The notes beneath the pieces were generated by a model. The model saw only the letters and a program-made list of their open reading frames with translations, searched no databases and was not told the origin of the DNA. Below, in pieces: positions 12,126 to 20,388 of a stretch of DNA of 55,668 bases. Each line of letters begins with the position of its first letter. The stretch's first letter is position 1. The DNA comes from Trabulsiella guamensis ATCC 49490 (GTDB lineage: Bacteria; Pseudomonadota; Gammaproteobacteria; Enterobacterales; Enterobacteriaceae). The position numbers and the translations under genes were made by a program. Location of the stretch: contig NZ_JMTB01000028.1 in the NCBI RefSeq assembly GCF_000734965.1, positions 1 through 55,668 on the forward strand. Direction: 5' to 3'.

Positions 12126-13076
12126 TTAATCGTCTTCGTCGTCGTCGAGCTCGACCGGGGTCTGATACTGCTCTGGTTTGAGCGCCAGCAGATCACAGCG
12201 CAGATGGTCTATCACCTGTTCTGCGGTATTACCGAGGAACGCCGCCGACAGTCCGGTTCTCCCCACAGTACCCAGCACCACAATCCCCGCCTGCAGATGT
12301 TCTGCCAGATCCGGAATAACCTCTTCCGGCAACCCTTTTTCCACGTGCGTCTGCTCTTCGGCAATGGAAAACTTCTGCCGTAGCGCTTTCATCGCCAGCA
12401 GATGCTGACCGCGAATCGCGTCGTTATACACACTGGGGTCAAAATCGGGCAGTTCGATAGCAATGTTGATCGGCGTGACCGGGTAGGCGCCCACCAGATG
12501 GACTTCGGTATGGTTGATCTGCTCGGCCAACTGTAACGTCTCTTTGATAAGTTTAACGTTCAGTTCATCGTGATACGCTTCTTCGCTGGCGAGGTTAACA
12601 GCAACCAGCGCTTTACCGCCTTCCGGCCAGGGCTGATCTTTCACCATCCAGACTGGGCAAGGGCATTTACGCAGCAGGTGCCAGTCGGTCGGCGTAAAGA
12701 TCACGGCTTCCAGGCGGTCATGCTGGTGCGTCATTTTCAGCAACAGATCATGACCACCGCTGATGACTTCCTGGATAATGGCTTCAAACGGACGATTGTG
12801 CCAGACCACTTTGATATCAATCGGAATACCGGCTTCAAGATAATACTTCGCCTGCTCGCGGATCCATGCGGTACGCTGGCTGATCACGCCCTGACGCATT
12901 GCAGTGCGTTCGTCGGGCGAAAGCAGGGTCGTCATTTCATACGAAAAGTCGTAGATCGGTAAGAAGGCCTTGATACGGCCTCCAATCCGCTGATGCAGAT
13001 AAACAGCACGCCGTAACGCCGGTTGGTCGTCCTGGTTCGGATCAATCGCCACCAGCATGTTTTGATACATTGCCAT
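12126..13076 (-). CDS. uspE: Tandem universal stress protein UspE
   Basis: A cytosolic stress protein of 316 aa, the E. coli length, with two tandem Usp domains (about 1-150 and 160-310). The first begins [21 protein letters not shown]. The second ends with the G-x2-G-x9-G-(S/T)-type nucleotide motif [20 protein letters not shown] and the acidic tail VELDDDEDD. In E. coli UspE affects motility/adhesion and stress resistance and lies next to fnr, as here. The start at 13076 has GGAGACC immediately upstream; the frame runs 11 residues further without support. Confidence 0.96.
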   Translation of the reverse strand: MAMYQNMLVAIDPNQDDQPALRRAVYLHQRIGGRIKAFLPIYDFSYEMTTLLSPDERTAMRQGVISQRTAWIREQAKYYLEAGIPIDIKVVWHNRPFEAIIQEVISGGHDLLLKMTHQHDRLEAVIFTPTDWHLLRKCPCPVWMVKDQPWPEGGKALVAVNLASEEAYHDELNVKLIKETLQLAEQINHTEVHLVGAYPVTPINIAIELPDFDPSVYNDAIRGQHLLAMKALRQKFSIAEEQTHVEKGLPEEVIPDLAEHLQAGIVVLGTVGRTGLSAAFLGNTAEQVIDHLRCDLLALKPEQYQTPVELDDDEDD

Positions 13077-13227
13077 ACAGGGTCTCCTTACAGCTGTAAC
13101 TACATTCATTAACTAAAATGATAACCCATACGCGTAAAATGAAACAGCAAAGAGACGCTGTCAGATCAACAAATCAGAAAAAAGGATGAAATGTTGATGT
13201 TCACGCATCTGTCTGTGAAAGAAGACG

Positions 13228-13587
13228 TTATTCCGGCTCGCAACGCCGATGACATAAAGGAACGCCATACGGACAGTATTCAAACTGGCAATGATCTGTA
13301 TCGTTGCAGTGACTAAGAAGTTCGTTATTATTACCCGGACAGGCAGTTCTGACTTTATAATATAACCATAAAGAGCGGGTATAGGGAAAACAACTGATAA
13401 GTTTAATATCGCGTGGCCGCCCATTCACAAATAAGCCTAAGTCACTGGTGGTCAACGTGTTACCAGGCCGTAAGAAATAAGAACCTTTATACCATACGAT
13501 GATATCCATGTCCCCTGGCGTCGTGGCGACGGCATATGCTGTGCCGCTTCCTGGGCATACAAGCATTTTTTTTATCTCCCAATGCAT
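13228..13587 (-). CDS. Unrecognised Cys-rich protein, 119 aa
   Basis: I do not recognise this protein. The start at 13587 is strongly supported by GGAGGTGAG directly before ATG. The product is 119 aa: an N-terminal region with one CPGSGTAYAV motif, a central Trp/Tyr-rich part, and a C-terminal third with about eight cysteines (ACPGNNNELLSHCNDTDHC, then CPYGVPLCHRRC). No convincing signal peptide or membrane helix is visible, so the cysteines could bind metal, form disulphides if the protein is exported, or both. It sits between uspE and fnr on the same strand, has lower GC than its neighbours, and is absent at this place in E. coli. It may be an acquired gene. Confidence 0.6.
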   Translation of the reverse strand: MHWEIKKMLVCPGSGTAYAVATTPGDMDIIVWYKGSYFLRPGNTLTTSDLGLFVNGRPRDIKLISCFPYTRSLWLYYKVRTACPGNNNELLSHCNDTDHCQFEYCPYGVPLCHRRCEPE

Positions 13588-13810
13588 CTCACCTCCTTTA
13601 TTCAAATAAGCCTCCCGTCTCTATTTATAACGATAGAACATCTTTCCTGGAATCGACAACTCATATTGAGACTATCATCCATGACATATACGAGCCATAA
13701 GACATTACGCATAGGGATTGATTAATGATAAAAAAGCGGGAGGTTATTTTTGGCGAGTCAATGCATGATAATATTAATTACGTATTTCTACTCTTTCGAA
13801 GCGCAGAAAT

Positions 13811-13840
13811 AAAAAAAGCCGGAACAGGGATGTTCCGGCT
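13811..13840 (-). terminator. Terminator of fnr
   Basis: Minus strand: AGCCGGAAC, loop ATCCCT, GTTCCGGCT, then seven T. It lies 20 bp after the fnr stop codon. Confidence 0.9.
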
Positions 13841-13861
13841 ATCGTATGAGGTAGAGCGTTG

Positions 13862-14614
13862 TCAGGCGACGTTACGCGCCTGACCTGCCAGCGCGGCCAG
13901 CGCATCACTGTTTTCGATAGTGATGTATTTGCCTTTCACCGCCAGCATGCCGCTTTTCTGGAAGCGACCTAACAGACGGCTGATCGTTTCGACGGTCAGA
14001 CCTAGATAGTTGCCAATGTCGCCACGAGTCATGGTCAGACGGAATTCGCGAGGGGAGAAACCGCGCTGCGCGAAACGGCGGGAGAGGTTGTAAATAAATG
14101 CGGCCAGACGCTCTTCGGCATTTTTCTTGGAGAGCAACAGGATCATGTCCTGATCGCCTTTAATCTCACCGCTCATCAGACGCATCATCTGCTGACGCAG
14201 GTTTGGCATTTTGCCTGACAGGTCATCCAGCGTTTCGAACGGGATTTCGCAGACCATGGAGGTTTCCAGCGCCTGGGCGAAACTTGGATGATGACCAGTA
14301 CCAATAGCGTCAAAACCGACTAAGTCACCCGCCAGATGAAAACCGGTGATCTGCTCGTCGCCTTGTTCGGTAATGGTGTAGCTCTTGATAGTGCCAGAAC
14401 GAATGGCATACAGCGATTTTAGCTCATCACCCGCTTTGAACAGCGTCTGTCCTTTCTGGATCGGCTTCTTACGCTCGATGATATTATCCAGCTGATCAAG
14501 CTCATGCTCATTCAGTGTGAACGGGATACAGAGCTGGCTGATGCTGCAGTCCTGACAGTGGATTGCACAACCGCCAGACTGAATGCGTCGTATAATTCGC
14601 TTTTCCGGGATCAT
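13862..14614 (-). CDS. fnr: Anaerobic regulator FNR
   Basis: A CRP-family global switch for anaerobic metabolism; oxygen destroys its 4Fe-4S cluster. The 250 aa are almost identical to E. coli FNR. Cluster ligands Cys20, Cys23, Cys29 and Cys122 are present ([24 protein letters not shown]). The helix-turn-helix recognition helix has [10 protein letters not shown]. The start at 14614 aligns with [10 protein letters not shown]; 27 further codons upstream are open but overlap the operator. A FNR box lies 20 bp upstream of the start, giving negative autoregulation. Confidence 0.99.
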   Translation of the reverse strand: MIPEKRIIRRIQSGGCAIHCQDCSISQLCIPFTLNEHELDQLDNIIERKKPIQKGQTLFKAGDELKSLYAIRSGTIKSYTITEQGDEQITGFHLAGDLVGFDAIGTGHHPSFAQALETSMVCEIPFETLDDLSGKMPNLRQQMMRLMSGEIKGDQDMILLLSKKNAEERLAAFIYNLSRRFAQRGFSPREFRLTMTRGDIGNYLGLTVETISRLLGRFQKSGMLAVKGKYITIENSDALAALAGQARNVA

Positions 14615-14633
14615 AAGTCTGCTCAAGCCGTAA

Positions 14634-14647
14634 TTGATATTGGTCAA
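14634..14647. promoter_or_regulatory. FNR box (autoregulation of fnr)
   Basis: TTGAT-ATTG-GTCAA differs from the palindromic FNR consensus TTGAT-N4-ATCAA at one position. It lies 20-33 bp before the fnr start codon, the position of the autoregulatory site in E. coli. Confidence 0.85.
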
Positions 14648-14807
14648 TTTTAACATCTTTTTATGAGGCAAGTAAGTCTGGAGATCCCGTTTCACGCAAT
14701 ATTAGAAAGTGAAAAAGTCTCAAATCCGCAACTTTTTGAAAAAATGGCGTTTATTTTAACGGCTTTGAGTTCTTAACTTACCGAACGGTTCCGAAAAGCA
14801 CAGAACG

Positions 14808-15323
14808 CTAAAGCAACAGGTAACCTTCGTGGCGCAACAACCACTCTTTACGCTGCACACCGCCCGCATAGCCGGTCATTGTTCCGTTGCGGCCGATGAC
14901 GCGGTGGCAGGGAACCACCACGCTGACCGGATTAGAGCCGTTCGCTGCCCCGACAGCGCGTGCGGCACCGGGGCGACCCAGCATGTCAGCCAGTTGGCCG
15001 TAATGCATAACCTGCCCACAGGGAATGGTGCGCAGCGCTTGCCAGACTTCACGCTGGAACGGCGTTCCCGCCGTCGCGGAGGGCAGCGTGTCGATAATGG
15101 CCAGATCACCGTCAAAATAGTCGCGCAATTTCTGGCTAAGACCGCCGGGATTACTGGCTGCGATGCGTTGATAGCCCTCAGCACGATAATGAATATCGAG
15201 CAGTTGCTCCATGCGATCACTGTATTCTTCCCATTCCACGGCGCGCAGGTTAAATAGTTCATCGCACAGGATCCACAATGGCCCCAGCGGGGTCGCGATC
15301 TTATCCTCAAGTAATTTCAGCAT
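14808..15323 (-). CDS. ogt: O6-alkylguanine-DNA alkyltransferase Ogt
   Basis: A suicide DNA repair protein that moves alkyl groups from O6-alkylguanine or O4-alkylthymine to its own cysteine. The 171 aa equal E. coli Ogt. The acceptor is Cys139 in VVPCHRVIG; the DNA-binding helix contains [17 protein letters not shown]. The start at 15323 matches [17 protein letters not shown] of E. coli; the open frame extends 35 codons further without similarity. Same strand order uspE-fnr-ogt as in E. coli. Confidence 0.97.
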   Translation of the reverse strand: MLKLLEDKIATPLGPLWILCDELFNLRAVEWEEYSDRMEQLLDIHYRAEGYQRIAASNPGGLSQKLRDYFDGDLAIIDTLPSATAGTPFQREVWQALRTIPCGQVMHYGQLADMLGRPGAARAVGAANGSNPVSVVVPCHRVIGRNGTMTGYAGGVQRKEWLLRHEGYLLL

Positions 15324-15456
15324 CGGTATCCCTTTATATCGACGAAAGGGGAAAAAAGGCTGCCGACACGATATCATGTCCTTTGTATCAACAACATACC
15401 CCGAATAGAGCAGCAACTGGCGTGGCACAACGGTTATTTAGCGGGCGTCGGACAGG

Positions 15457-15552
15457 TTAAAAAACCAGGGCCTGCCGACATCCGCCAGGCCCCGAAGTAC
15501 ACACAGCAATTCATCCTTCATTTATACTCGCCCGTTTTTCCGTGTGCGAGTT
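15457..15552 (-). ncRNA. mcaS: McaS small regulatory RNA homologue
   Basis: On the minus strand the 3' half reads TGCTGTGTGTACT..., then a stem GGCCTG / CAGGCC enclosing GCGGATGTCGG, then TGGTTTTTT. This matches the segment of E. coli McaS that I recall (TGCTGTGTGTACT, CTGGCGGATGTCG, CAGG, T run). The 5' end is predicted about 7 bases after a TATAAC -10 (15560-15565), giving roughly 96 nt against about 95 in E. coli. A 5' stem ACTCGC / GCGAGT is present. GGA motifs (AAGGATG, GCGGATG) could bind CsrA. The gene is next to smrA, as in E. coli (mcaS-ydaL). In E. coli McaS is Hfq-dependent, represses csgD, activates flhD and sequesters CsrA. The exact 5' end is inferred. Confidence 0.82.
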
Positions 15553-15747
15553 AATAAAAGTTATAGCGTTTCGAGAAAATATTGCCATCCCTATCTTCAT
15601 CTTATTTCACACAAAATTAACAAAACTGATAAATATTAATCTGAATACCATTATATTAAGTGCGGTTTAACTGTTAACAAATACCATATTGTGACAGTAC
15701 GGTAGCACGGCTATAGTACTTCTTCAGACGTTGCTGGAGGATTGATG

Positions 15748-16311
15748 ATGAACCCTGACGACAAATCGCTGTTTCTTGACGCCATGGAGGATGTCCAGCC
15801 CCTGAAGCGATGTAATGATGTGCACTGGCAGCCAAACAGAAATACGCGTAAGCCGTACACCCTTGACACCCTGCAGCTCGACAATTTTCTGACGACGGGT
15901 TTTCTGGACGTGATCCCGTTGAGTACACCGCTGGAGTTTAAACGCGAAGGGCTACAGACCGGTGTGCTGGACAAACTACGACAGGGGAAATACACCCAGC
16001 AGGCCAGCCTGAATCTGCTGCGTCAGCCGGTGGAGCAATGTCGCCAGCAGTTGTTTGCTTTTATCCGTCATGCCTGTGAAAAAGGCTTGCGCAACGTGCT
16101 GATTGTTCATGGAAAAGGGCGCGAGGATAAGTCTCACGCCAATATCATCCGCAGCTATCTCGCGCGCTGGCTGACGGAGTTCGACGATGTTCAGGCGTTC
16201 TGCTGTGCGTTACCGCATCACGGTGGAAACGGTGCCTGCTATGTGGCGCTGCGCAAATCAGCTGAAGCGCGTCAGGAAAACTGGGAGCGTCATGCCAAGC
16301 GCAGTCGCTAG
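15748..16311 (+). CDS. smrA: Smr-domain DNA endonuclease SmrA
   Basis: A small MutS-related (Smr) domain protein; the E. coli homologue has nicking endonuclease activity. The 187 aa equal E. coli SmrA (YdaL). The Smr core shows LNLLRQPVEQCRQQLFAF, VLIVHGKGR (the HGxG signature) and ALPHHGGNGACYVALR. The third of three adjacent starts (15748) was chosen because GGAGG is 7 bases upstream and it aligns with E. coli MNLDDKSLFLDAMEDVQPL. Its stop lies 1 bp from the convergent umuC stop. Confidence 0.93.
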   Translation: MNPDDKSLFLDAMEDVQPLKRCNDVHWQPNRNTRKPYTLDTLQLDNFLTTGFLDVIPLSTPLEFKREGLQTGVLDKLRQGKYTQQASLNLLRQPVEQCRQQLFAFIRHACEKGLRNVLIVHGKGREDKSHANIIRSYLARWLTEFDDVQAFCCALPHHGGNGACYVALRKSAEARQENWERHAKRSR

Positions 16312-16312
16312 G

Positions 16313-17578
16313 TCATTTCGCGACCGGAAAACTTTCATAGCGCGTGGTCCAGGCGGGAGAGAGCATCTCCCGCTTCATGGCCCAGGGCTGCTGAATACCC
16401 TGACCGGCAAACCAGATCGTTCCCCGGCCTGATTTATTCAGCGAATCAATCACCCCCATCAATGCCGCGCTGTTTGCCTGCGGCTGAACCACATCGAACA
16501 GGTTTAACTGCACCACACCCTGACTGTAAAAATCGCTGAGCATCACACCGGCTTTCATGTAGCGACAGCCGTCGCGCCAGATACGACTAAGATTTTCCGT
16601 TGCGACACGGACGATGTCCCGCGTGTCGTTAGTGGGGGTGTTTAAACGACCGGAGGTCTGGTTGGCATAGTACACTTCGTTTTCTGCGTGGGGACTGGTG
16701 CGCATAAACAGACTGATGATGCAACAATACTGCTTTTCTTCGCGTAGCTTTTCTGCCGCGCGCTCTGCATAAGCGCACACCGCCTGATGCATCTCTTCAT
16801 ATTGCGTAATGCGATGGCTGAAAGAGCGGCTGTTGATGATCTGCTGCTTCGCAGGAGCAAACTCCTCCAGTACCAGACAGGGCTCACCGCGGAGTTCGCG
16901 CACGGTACGCTCCAGCACTACATTAAAGTGCTTACGGATCACCCAGGTCGAACAGTTCGCCAGATCCAGCGCGGTTTGAATACCCATCAGGTTTAGTTTT
17001 TTCGTGATTCGACGCCCGACACCCCAGACTTCATCTGCAGGAATTTTCGCCATCAGTTTCCGTTGCCGATCGACATTTGATAAATCCACCACGCCGCCGG
17101 TCTGTGGCTGCCATCGTTTGGCGGCATAGTTCGCCAGTTTGGCGAGCGTTTTTGTCTGCGCGATGCCGACGCCGACCCAAAGCCCGGTGTGTTTGTAGAC
17201 GGTCTCCCGTACCTGTCGGCCAAATGTCTCCAGACTGAGGCAATTCTCAATGCCGGAGACATTCAGAAACGCTTCATCGATAGAATAGATTTCCATGGAC
17301 GGCGCCATTGCATCCAGCGTCAACATGACGCGGTGGCTCATGTCGGCATACAGTTCGTAATTCGAGCTGAACACGCTGACACCAAGGCGCTGCAGATCAT
17401 TTTTGAGCTTAAAGTACGGCTGCCCCATTTTCAGCCCAAGCCGTCTGGCTTCCGGCGAAAGGGAGATCAGACAGCCGTCGTTATTGGAAACCACGGCAAT
17501 GGGCTTATCCTTCAGATCCGGGCGAAATACCCGTTCGCAGGAGGCGTAAAAGCTGTTCACATCAACCAGGGCAAACAT
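16313..17578 (-). CDS. umuC: DNA polymerase V catalytic subunit UmuC
   Basis: Y-family translesion polymerase of the SOS response, active with two UmuD' molecules and RecA. The 421 aa match UmuC length (422). N-terminal FALVDVNSFYASCE contains the first catalytic Asp; YSIDEAFLNVSG carries the D-E pair; GVGIAQTKTLAKLANYAAK follows; the C-terminus has AGVMLSDFYSQGVVQLNLFD, a probable beta-clamp-binding QLNLF. The start codon overlaps the umuD stop by 1 bp, so translation is probably coupled. Sequence divergence from E. coli UmuC is moderate, suggesting a distinct umuC lineage at this location. Confidence 0.95.
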   Translation of the reverse strand: MFALVDVNSFYASCERVFRPDLKDKPIAVVSNNDGCLISLSPEARRLGLKMGQPYFKLKNDLQRLGVSVFSSNYELYADMSHRVMLTLDAMAPSMEIYSIDEAFLNVSGIENCLSLETFGRQVRETVYKHTGLWVGVGIAQTKTLAKLANYAAKRWQPQTGGVVDLSNVDRQRKLMAKIPADEVWGVGRRITKKLNLMGIQTALDLANCSTWVIRKHFNVVLERTVRELRGEPCLVLEEFAPAKQQIINSRSFSHRITQYEEMHQAVCAYAERAAEKLREEKQYCCIISLFMRTSPHAENEVYYANQTSGRLNTPTNDTRDIVRVATENLSRIWRDGCRYMKAGVMLSDFYSQGVVQLNLFDVVQPQANSAALMGVIDSLNKSGRGTIWFAGQGIQQPWAMKREMLSPAWTTRYESFPVAK

Positions 17579-17997
17579 TAGCGGTTCGCTTTCAGGGTGA
17601 AGGTGACGACGCCAAAAATCTCCAGTGTCTCTTCTCGGTGGATGATGATAGGGGAGAAAAGCGGATTGCGCGGCATCAGTTGCAACCGTGGGCGCGTACG
17701 CAGCTCTTTCACCGTGAATTCACCGTCGACGGCGGCAATGACAATATCGCCATCCACGGCCGTGAGGGCGCGATCAACAATCAGTAAATCACCGTCGTGG
17801 ATCCCAGCGTCGATCATCGAATCACCGGTGGCGCGAATAAAATAGGTGGAGGAGGGGTGTCTGATGACAAACTTATTCAGATCAAAGCTGCTTTCAATGT
17901 AATCCTGCGCAGGGCTCGGGAAACCACAGGGAACGCGCTCAAGAAAAAGCGGTAACGCGTTGATATTTCCGGTTTCAGACTGGCTGGCTGTTCGCAT
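17578..17997 (-). CDS. umuD: SOS mutagenesis protein UmuD
   Basis: A LexA-like protein whose RecA-stimulated self-cleavage gives UmuD', the accessory subunit of Pol V. The 139 aa equal E. coli UmuD. The cleavage site Cys24-Gly25 (CGFPSPA), catalytic Ser60 ([10 protein letters not shown]) and Lys97 (FTVKEL) are all at the canonical positions. First gene of the umuDC operon, 19 bp downstream of a strong LexA box. In E. coli umuDC is elsewhere (near hlyE), so the placement beside smrA is different. Confidence 0.96.
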   Translation of the reverse strand: MRTASQSETGNINALPLFLERVPCGFPSPAQDYIESSFDLNKFVIRHPSSTYFIRATGDSMIDAGIHDGDLLIVDRALTAVDGDIVIAAVDGEFTVKELRTRPRLQLMPRNPLFSPIIIHREETLEIFGVVTFTLKANR

Positions 17998-18016
17998 GAT
18001 GGTGATCCTTACTACA

Positions 18017-18036
18017 TACTGTATTTATATACAGTA
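18017..18036. promoter_or_regulatory. LexA (SOS) box of umuDC
   Basis: TACTGTATTTATATACAGTA, a 20-base near-perfect palindrome fitting CTG-N10-CAG with the preferred TA-rich centre. It lies 20 bp upstream of umuD, so SOS control is near certain. Confidence 0.95.
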
Positions 18037-18118
18037 TTGCGAATTAACGGAACGAATCAAGCGACTTATCGGGTCTTCAGCCAAAGGTATTGAAGTATGA
18101 GGAAATTTAATCTGGCAG

Positions 18119-18148
18119 AAAAACAAACGGCAGGTTTCCCTGCCGTTG
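18119..18148 (-). terminator. Terminator of the SDR gene
   Basis: Minus strand: ACGGCAGG, GAAA loop, CCTGCCGT, then TTGTTTTT. It follows the stop at 18163 by 15 bp. Confidence 0.85.
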
Positions 18149-18162
18149 TGGTCTCGTGCGCT

Positions 18163-19047
18163 TTACAGTGTGCCGGTGCCGCCGTCAGAGCACCACACCT
18201 GGCCGGACGCGTAAGAGCAGGCGTCGGAGGCGAGGGTAACATACAGCGGCGCGATTTCAACCGGCTGGCCAGGTCGGCCCAGCGGCGCGTCGGCACCAAA
18301 TTGCTGCACTTTTTCCTCAGGCTGACCGCCGCTGGACTGCAGTACGGTCCAGTAGGGGCCAGGTGCGACCGCATTCACCCGAATGCCTTTCGGCCCAAGC
18401 TGCTTAGCCAGCGCTTTGGTGAAAGCCACCAGACAGGCTTTAGTCTGGGCGTAATCCAGCAGAATGGCGCTGGGTTTAAACGCCTGCACGGAAGAGGTAT
18501 TGATGATCACGGCATTGGCTTTCAGGTGCCGCAGTGCCGCTTTAGTGATCCAGAACGTCGCATAGACGTTGGTTTTAAAGGTTGCATCAAACGCCTCTGT
18601 CGTCAGATCCTCAATGGATTCGCAATATTGCTGACGCCCCGCGTTATTCACCAGAATATCCAGCCCACCCAGTTTCTGCACCGCATTCTCTACCAGCGAA
18701 CCGCAGAAGGCCTCATCACGAATATCCCCCGGGATCGGGATCGCTTTGCCGCCCTCAGCCTTGATGAGTTCAATAACGGTTTCCGCATCGCTCTCTTCTT
18801 CGGGCAGGTAGTTGATGGCGACGTCGGCGCCTTCACGGGCAAACGCGATAGCCACAGCGCGTCCTATCCCGGAGTCACCACCGGTGATCAGCGCTTTTTT
18901 ACCGAGAAGTCGTCCTGACCCCTTGTAGCTGGTTTCACCATGATCGGGGATCGGTTTCATTTCCGATGCCAGTCCCGGCGGATTCTGTGGCTGTTTGACA
19001 AAGGGTGGACGGGGATAGTGCTGCGAGTGGTTTGCGTTGTCACTCAT
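18163..19047 (-). CDS. YghA-like SDR oxidoreductase
   Basis: NAD(P)-dependent short-chain dehydrogenase of 294 aa, the length of E. coli YghA, with the same long N-terminal extension (about 45 residues, Pro-rich, YPRPPFVKQPQNPPG). The nucleotide loop is GGDSGIGRAVAIAFA, then NNAG at about 130, and the active-site Y-x3-K in LDYAQTKACLVAF. The substrate is unknown; related SDRs are found in RpoS-type stress clusters. The start at 19047 follows GGAGGCC. It is divergent from yciG, and a sigma-S-like -10 lies about 30 bp upstream. Family assignment is firm and the role is inferred. Confidence 0.88.
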   Translation of the reverse strand: MSDNANHSQHYPRPPFVKQPQNPPGLASEMKPIPDHGETSYKGSGRLLGKKALITGGDSGIGRAVAIAFAREGADVAINYLPEEESDAETVIELIKAEGGKAIPIPGDIRDEAFCGSLVENAVQKLGGLDILVNNAGRQQYCESIEDLTTEAFDATFKTNVYATFWITKAALRHLKANAVIINTSSVQAFKPSAILLDYAQTKACLVAFTKALAKQLGPKGIRVNAVAPGPYWTVLQSSGGQPEEKVQQFGADAPLGRPGQPVEIAPLYVTLASDACSYASGQVWCSDGGTGTL

Positions 19048-19073
19048 AATTGGCCTCCTTGAACACGTGAGTT

Positions 19074-19083
19074 TTAAGAATAG
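19074..19083 (-). promoter_or_regulatory. Sigma-S-like -10 element of the SDR gene
   Basis: Minus strand CTATTCTTAA differs by one base from the RpoS-preferred extended -10 CTATACTTAA. It lies 26 bp before the start codon and its RBS. Prediction only. Confidence 0.5.
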
Positions 19084-19246
19084 ACGCTGTTTCGCGGTTC
19101 GTGGGATAAATCAGAATAATTAGAGAAGAAGTCTTAAAAATAATTTTACGGCAAAGATTGAATACCTTCTACTCCATTATTTTTAGGGTGTTATTAATAT
19201 TTTTCCGCCTCGTTTGCAACAACAGTGGATGCTTTTTTATATTTGA

Positions 19247-19252
19247 CTATAC
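19247..19252 (+). promoter_or_regulatory. Candidate -10 of the yciG operon
   Basis: TGACTATACGG contains CTATAC with a TG 2 bases upstream, a form sigma-S tolerates well; no clear -35 is visible. It predicts an 80-nt leader. yciGFE is RpoS-dependent in E. coli and Salmonella. Confidence 0.4.
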
Positions 19253-19338
19253 GGTAACAGCGACTAGTGTTAAATATCCACGGCGATGATATGCAAATGC
19301 ATGTCATTACTTTTTCAACAACACAGAAAGGTAACGTT

Positions 19339-19524
19339 ATGGCAGAGCATAGAGGCGGTTCAGGTAATTTCGCAGAAGACCGTGAAAAAGCGTCTGAAGC
19401 AGGACGTAAAGGCGGACAGCACAGCGGCGGGAATTTTAAAAATGACCCGGAACGTGCTTCCGAAGCCGGGAAGAAAGGCGGCCAAAGTAGCCACGGCGGT
19501 GGCCGTAAATCTGGCGACAAATAA
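19339..19524 (+). CDS. yciG: KGG stress-induced protein YciG
   Basis: A 61-aa, glycine/lysine-rich hydrophilic protein with two KGG repeats (EKASEAGRKGGQHSGG and ERASEAGKKGGQSSHG), nearly identical to E. coli YciG at its start (MAEHRGGSGNFAEDREKAS). KGG motif proteins resemble plant LEA proteins and are associated with stationary-phase, acid and desiccation tolerance; the mechanism is not known. The start at 19339 has AGGTAAC upstream. It begins a plus-strand run of eight genes to 25107 with short gaps. Confidence 0.93.
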   Translation: MAEHRGGSGNFAEDREKASEAGRKGGQHSGGNFKNDPERASEAGKKGGQSSHGGGRKSGDK

Positions 19525-19621
19525 GTTTTATGACTAGTCTTTCATTGCAATTGTGAATGAAATGAGCACGCTGCGGGTCTACGGGCTCGCAGTTTCCGGA
19601 AATAATACAGGAGTATACAGC

Positions 19622-20122
19622 ATGAAACTTCAGAGCGTAGAAGATATCTTTATCCATCTATTATCTGATACTTATAGTGCAGAGAAGCAACTCACCCGTG
19701 CGTTGTCTAAACTGGCAAGAGAAGCCTCCAGTGAACAATTGAAAACTGCATTCAGCAGCCACCTTGAAGAAACTCAGGGGCAAATTGAGCGTATTGACCA
19801 ACTCGTTGAGCAGGAAGCCAATGTTCGTATTAAACGAATGAAATGTATTGCGATGGAAGGGCTTATCGAAGAGGCCAATGAAGTCATTGAGTCTACAGAG
19901 AAAAATGAAGTCCGCGACGCTGCGTTAATTGCCGCTGCGCAGAAAGTCGAGCACTACGAAATTGCCGCTTACGGTACCCTCTGCACCCTCGCGGAACAGC
20001 TCGGTTATAAGAAAGCGGTAAAACTTCTGGCAGAAACGCTGGAAGAGGAAAAAAGCGCCGATTTGAAACTCACCGATATAGCAGTAGGGAAAGTCAATCA
20101 GGGCGCGAAAAAAACGGCATAA
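19622..20122 (+). CDS. yciF: DUF892 ferritin-like protein YciF
   Basis: A 166-aa four-helix-bundle protein, the same length as E. coli YciF, whose structure resembles rubrerythrin/ferritin-like dimers. Helical metal-type residues are visible: EDIFIHLLSDTYSAEKQL, HLEETQGQIERI, AAAQKVEHYEIAAYGTL and LEEEKSADLKL, which supply the E and E-x2-H positions of a di-iron site. The role in stress is inferred. The start at 19622 has GGAGTATACAGC upstream. The gap from yciG is 97 bp. Confidence 0.93.
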   Translation: MKLQSVEDIFIHLLSDTYSAEKQLTRALSKLAREASSEQLKTAFSSHLEETQGQIERIDQLVEQEANVRIKRMKCIAMEGLIEEANEVIESTEKNEVRDAALIAAAQKVEHYEIAAYGTLCTLAEQLGYKKAVKLLAETLEEEKSADLKLTDIAVGKVNQGAKKTA

Positions 20123-20150
20123 TCGCGTTAACTATTAAAGGCTAACAGGA

Positions 20151-20363
20151 ATGAGTCTGGCGCCTCACATTATTAAACGATGTCATCTCGCAGCCGCTGT
20201 TACATGGTGTGCCCTTGCCATACCCTCCGTAATTTGGTGGAAAGACAGCGTGCTGTGGGTAATTATCATCAGTATTTATGCAAATATTGTTGGCCATTTA
20301 TCTGGTTATAGCGCTGCCAGAGCCGATCAGGCTGCAGAGGATGAGAAATCCAAATCTGAATAG
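20151..20363 (+). CDS. Small membrane protein, 70 aa, between yciF and yciE
   Basis: Not a family I recognise. The 70-aa product has two adjacent hydrophobic segments (AAAVTWCALAIPSVIWW at about 14-30 and VLWVIIISIYANIVGHL at about 34-50) and a charged tail, ARADQAAEDEKSKSE. RBS AGG-AAC-AGGA precedes ATG at 20151. The gaps to yciF (28 bp) and yciE (25 bp) are operon-like. E. coli K-12 yciGFE has no gene in this position, so it is a lineage-specific member of the stress operon. Confidence 0.72.
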   Translation: MSLAPHIIKRCHLAAAVTWCALAIPSVIWWKDSVLWVIIISIYANIVGHLSGYSAARADQAAEDEKSKSE

Positions 20364-20388
20364 CTGATAAATATCGCGAGGAAGAATG

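Noticed and set aside
16313..18000. Prophage or integron origin for umuDC
   Set aside because: No integrase, phage genes, attachment repeats or IS next to it.
18097..18918. 273-aa plus-strand ORF over the SDR gene
   Set aside because: Antisense to an SDR with a full set of motifs; no RBS or recognisable fold.
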